Positions 63,922 to 64,000 of a stretch of 64,000 bases of DNA are shown here, one piece after another. The stretch covers positions 27,188 through 91,187 of the forward strand of contig REDI01000038.1 in the NCBI GenBank assembly GCA_007693595.1, given 5' to 3'. The translations under genes were made by a program, and so were the position numbers. The DNA is from Deltaproteobacteria bacterium. GTDB lineage: Bacteria > Myxococcota_A > UBA796 > GCA-2862545. Each line of letters opens with the position of its first letter. Position 1 is the first letter of the stretch. A model generated the notes under the pieces. The model did not search any database and was not told where the DNA came from. It saw nothing but the letters and a program-made list of their open reading frames with translations.

Positions 63922-64000
63922 ACCAGCGATCGCCGCCGCCGCCGCCGTAGCCGCCGCCGCCACCGCCGCCGTAACCACCACGGCCGCCGCCGCCGCCGCC
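63922..64000 (-). CDS. C-terminal end of glycine-rich protein (partial, possible frameshift)
   Basis: Read toward lower coordinates, the frame that stops with TAG at 63922 ends in GGGYGGGGGDRW, the kind of tail seen on small RRM RNA-binding proteins. Upstream of about 63960 the glycine pattern continues in a different frame (RGGYGGG), while the stop frame reads Ala/Val. Removing one C near 63958-63961 would put both parts in one frame. The body of the gene lies beyond the window. The family is a guess from the tail alone. Confidence 0.4.

Overview
The window is GC-rich bacterial chromosome, gene-dense on both strands, with strong third-position G/C bias. The gene content suggests a member of the former Deltaproteobacteria, most likely Myxococcota. 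The signs are many small lipoproteins with Asp/Thr-rich linkers, a membrane Ser/Thr kinase, PEGA-type proteins, a very large NAD-glutamate dehydrogenase, ThyX instead of ThyA, and a complete Bat/MoxR cluster. This placement is inference; no rRNA or tRNA gene is present. No insertion sequence, integrase, CRISPR array or prophage block was found.

Layout, 1-13 kb: truncated VWA lipoprotein (1-828, minus); thyX with a small conserved protein (969-2342, minus); an orphan baseplate-spike (gpV/VgrG-like) gene, an XRE-type HTH protein and an isopenicillin-N-synthase-like dioxygenase (2483-5161, plus); an orphan Flp pilin and two unknown genes (5182-6368, minus); an M16-like lipoprotein coupled to a LEA14-like lipoprotein (6440-8340, plus); an orphan TldE/PmbA (minus); and a plus-strand run of lipoprotein phosphatase, metzincin-like protease and YARHG lipoprotein (9816-12914).

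13-32 kb: a four-gene plus operon (NAD-glutamate dehydrogenase, acyl-CoA thioesterase, Maf, YggS; 13469-19909), preceded by a perfect 12-bp inverted repeat; a three-gene minus operon of unknown role ending in a membrane PEGA protein (19914-22968); and a minus-strand sugar ABC transporter whose binding protein is fused to its first permease (23954-27995), directly behind a TIG lipoprotein, a PEGA-like protein and a Ser/Thr kinase (28001-31795).

32-46 kb: Asp/Thr-linker lipoprotein, leuS, galU (minus); a plus operon of DUF423 protein, NfeD-like protein, two paralogous SPFH/flotillin-like proteins and HflX (36625-41944); a lipoprotein closed by a clear terminator; and a minus operon of lipoprotein parvulin, SurA-like chaperone and PdxA.

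46-64 kb: a plus operon of exported protein, sensor kinase, sigma-54 response regulator and secreted protein (46331-50817); GNAT and a lipoprotein (minus); the Bat operon (moxR, DUF58, TM lipoprotein, batA, fused batB-batC, batD, batE; 52023-60233, all minus with coupled starts); dnaK-dnaJ (60360-63455, minus); and the C-terminal end of a glycine-rich protein running off the right edge. Most multi-gene units have 1-8 nt start/stop overlaps, which points to strong translational coupling.
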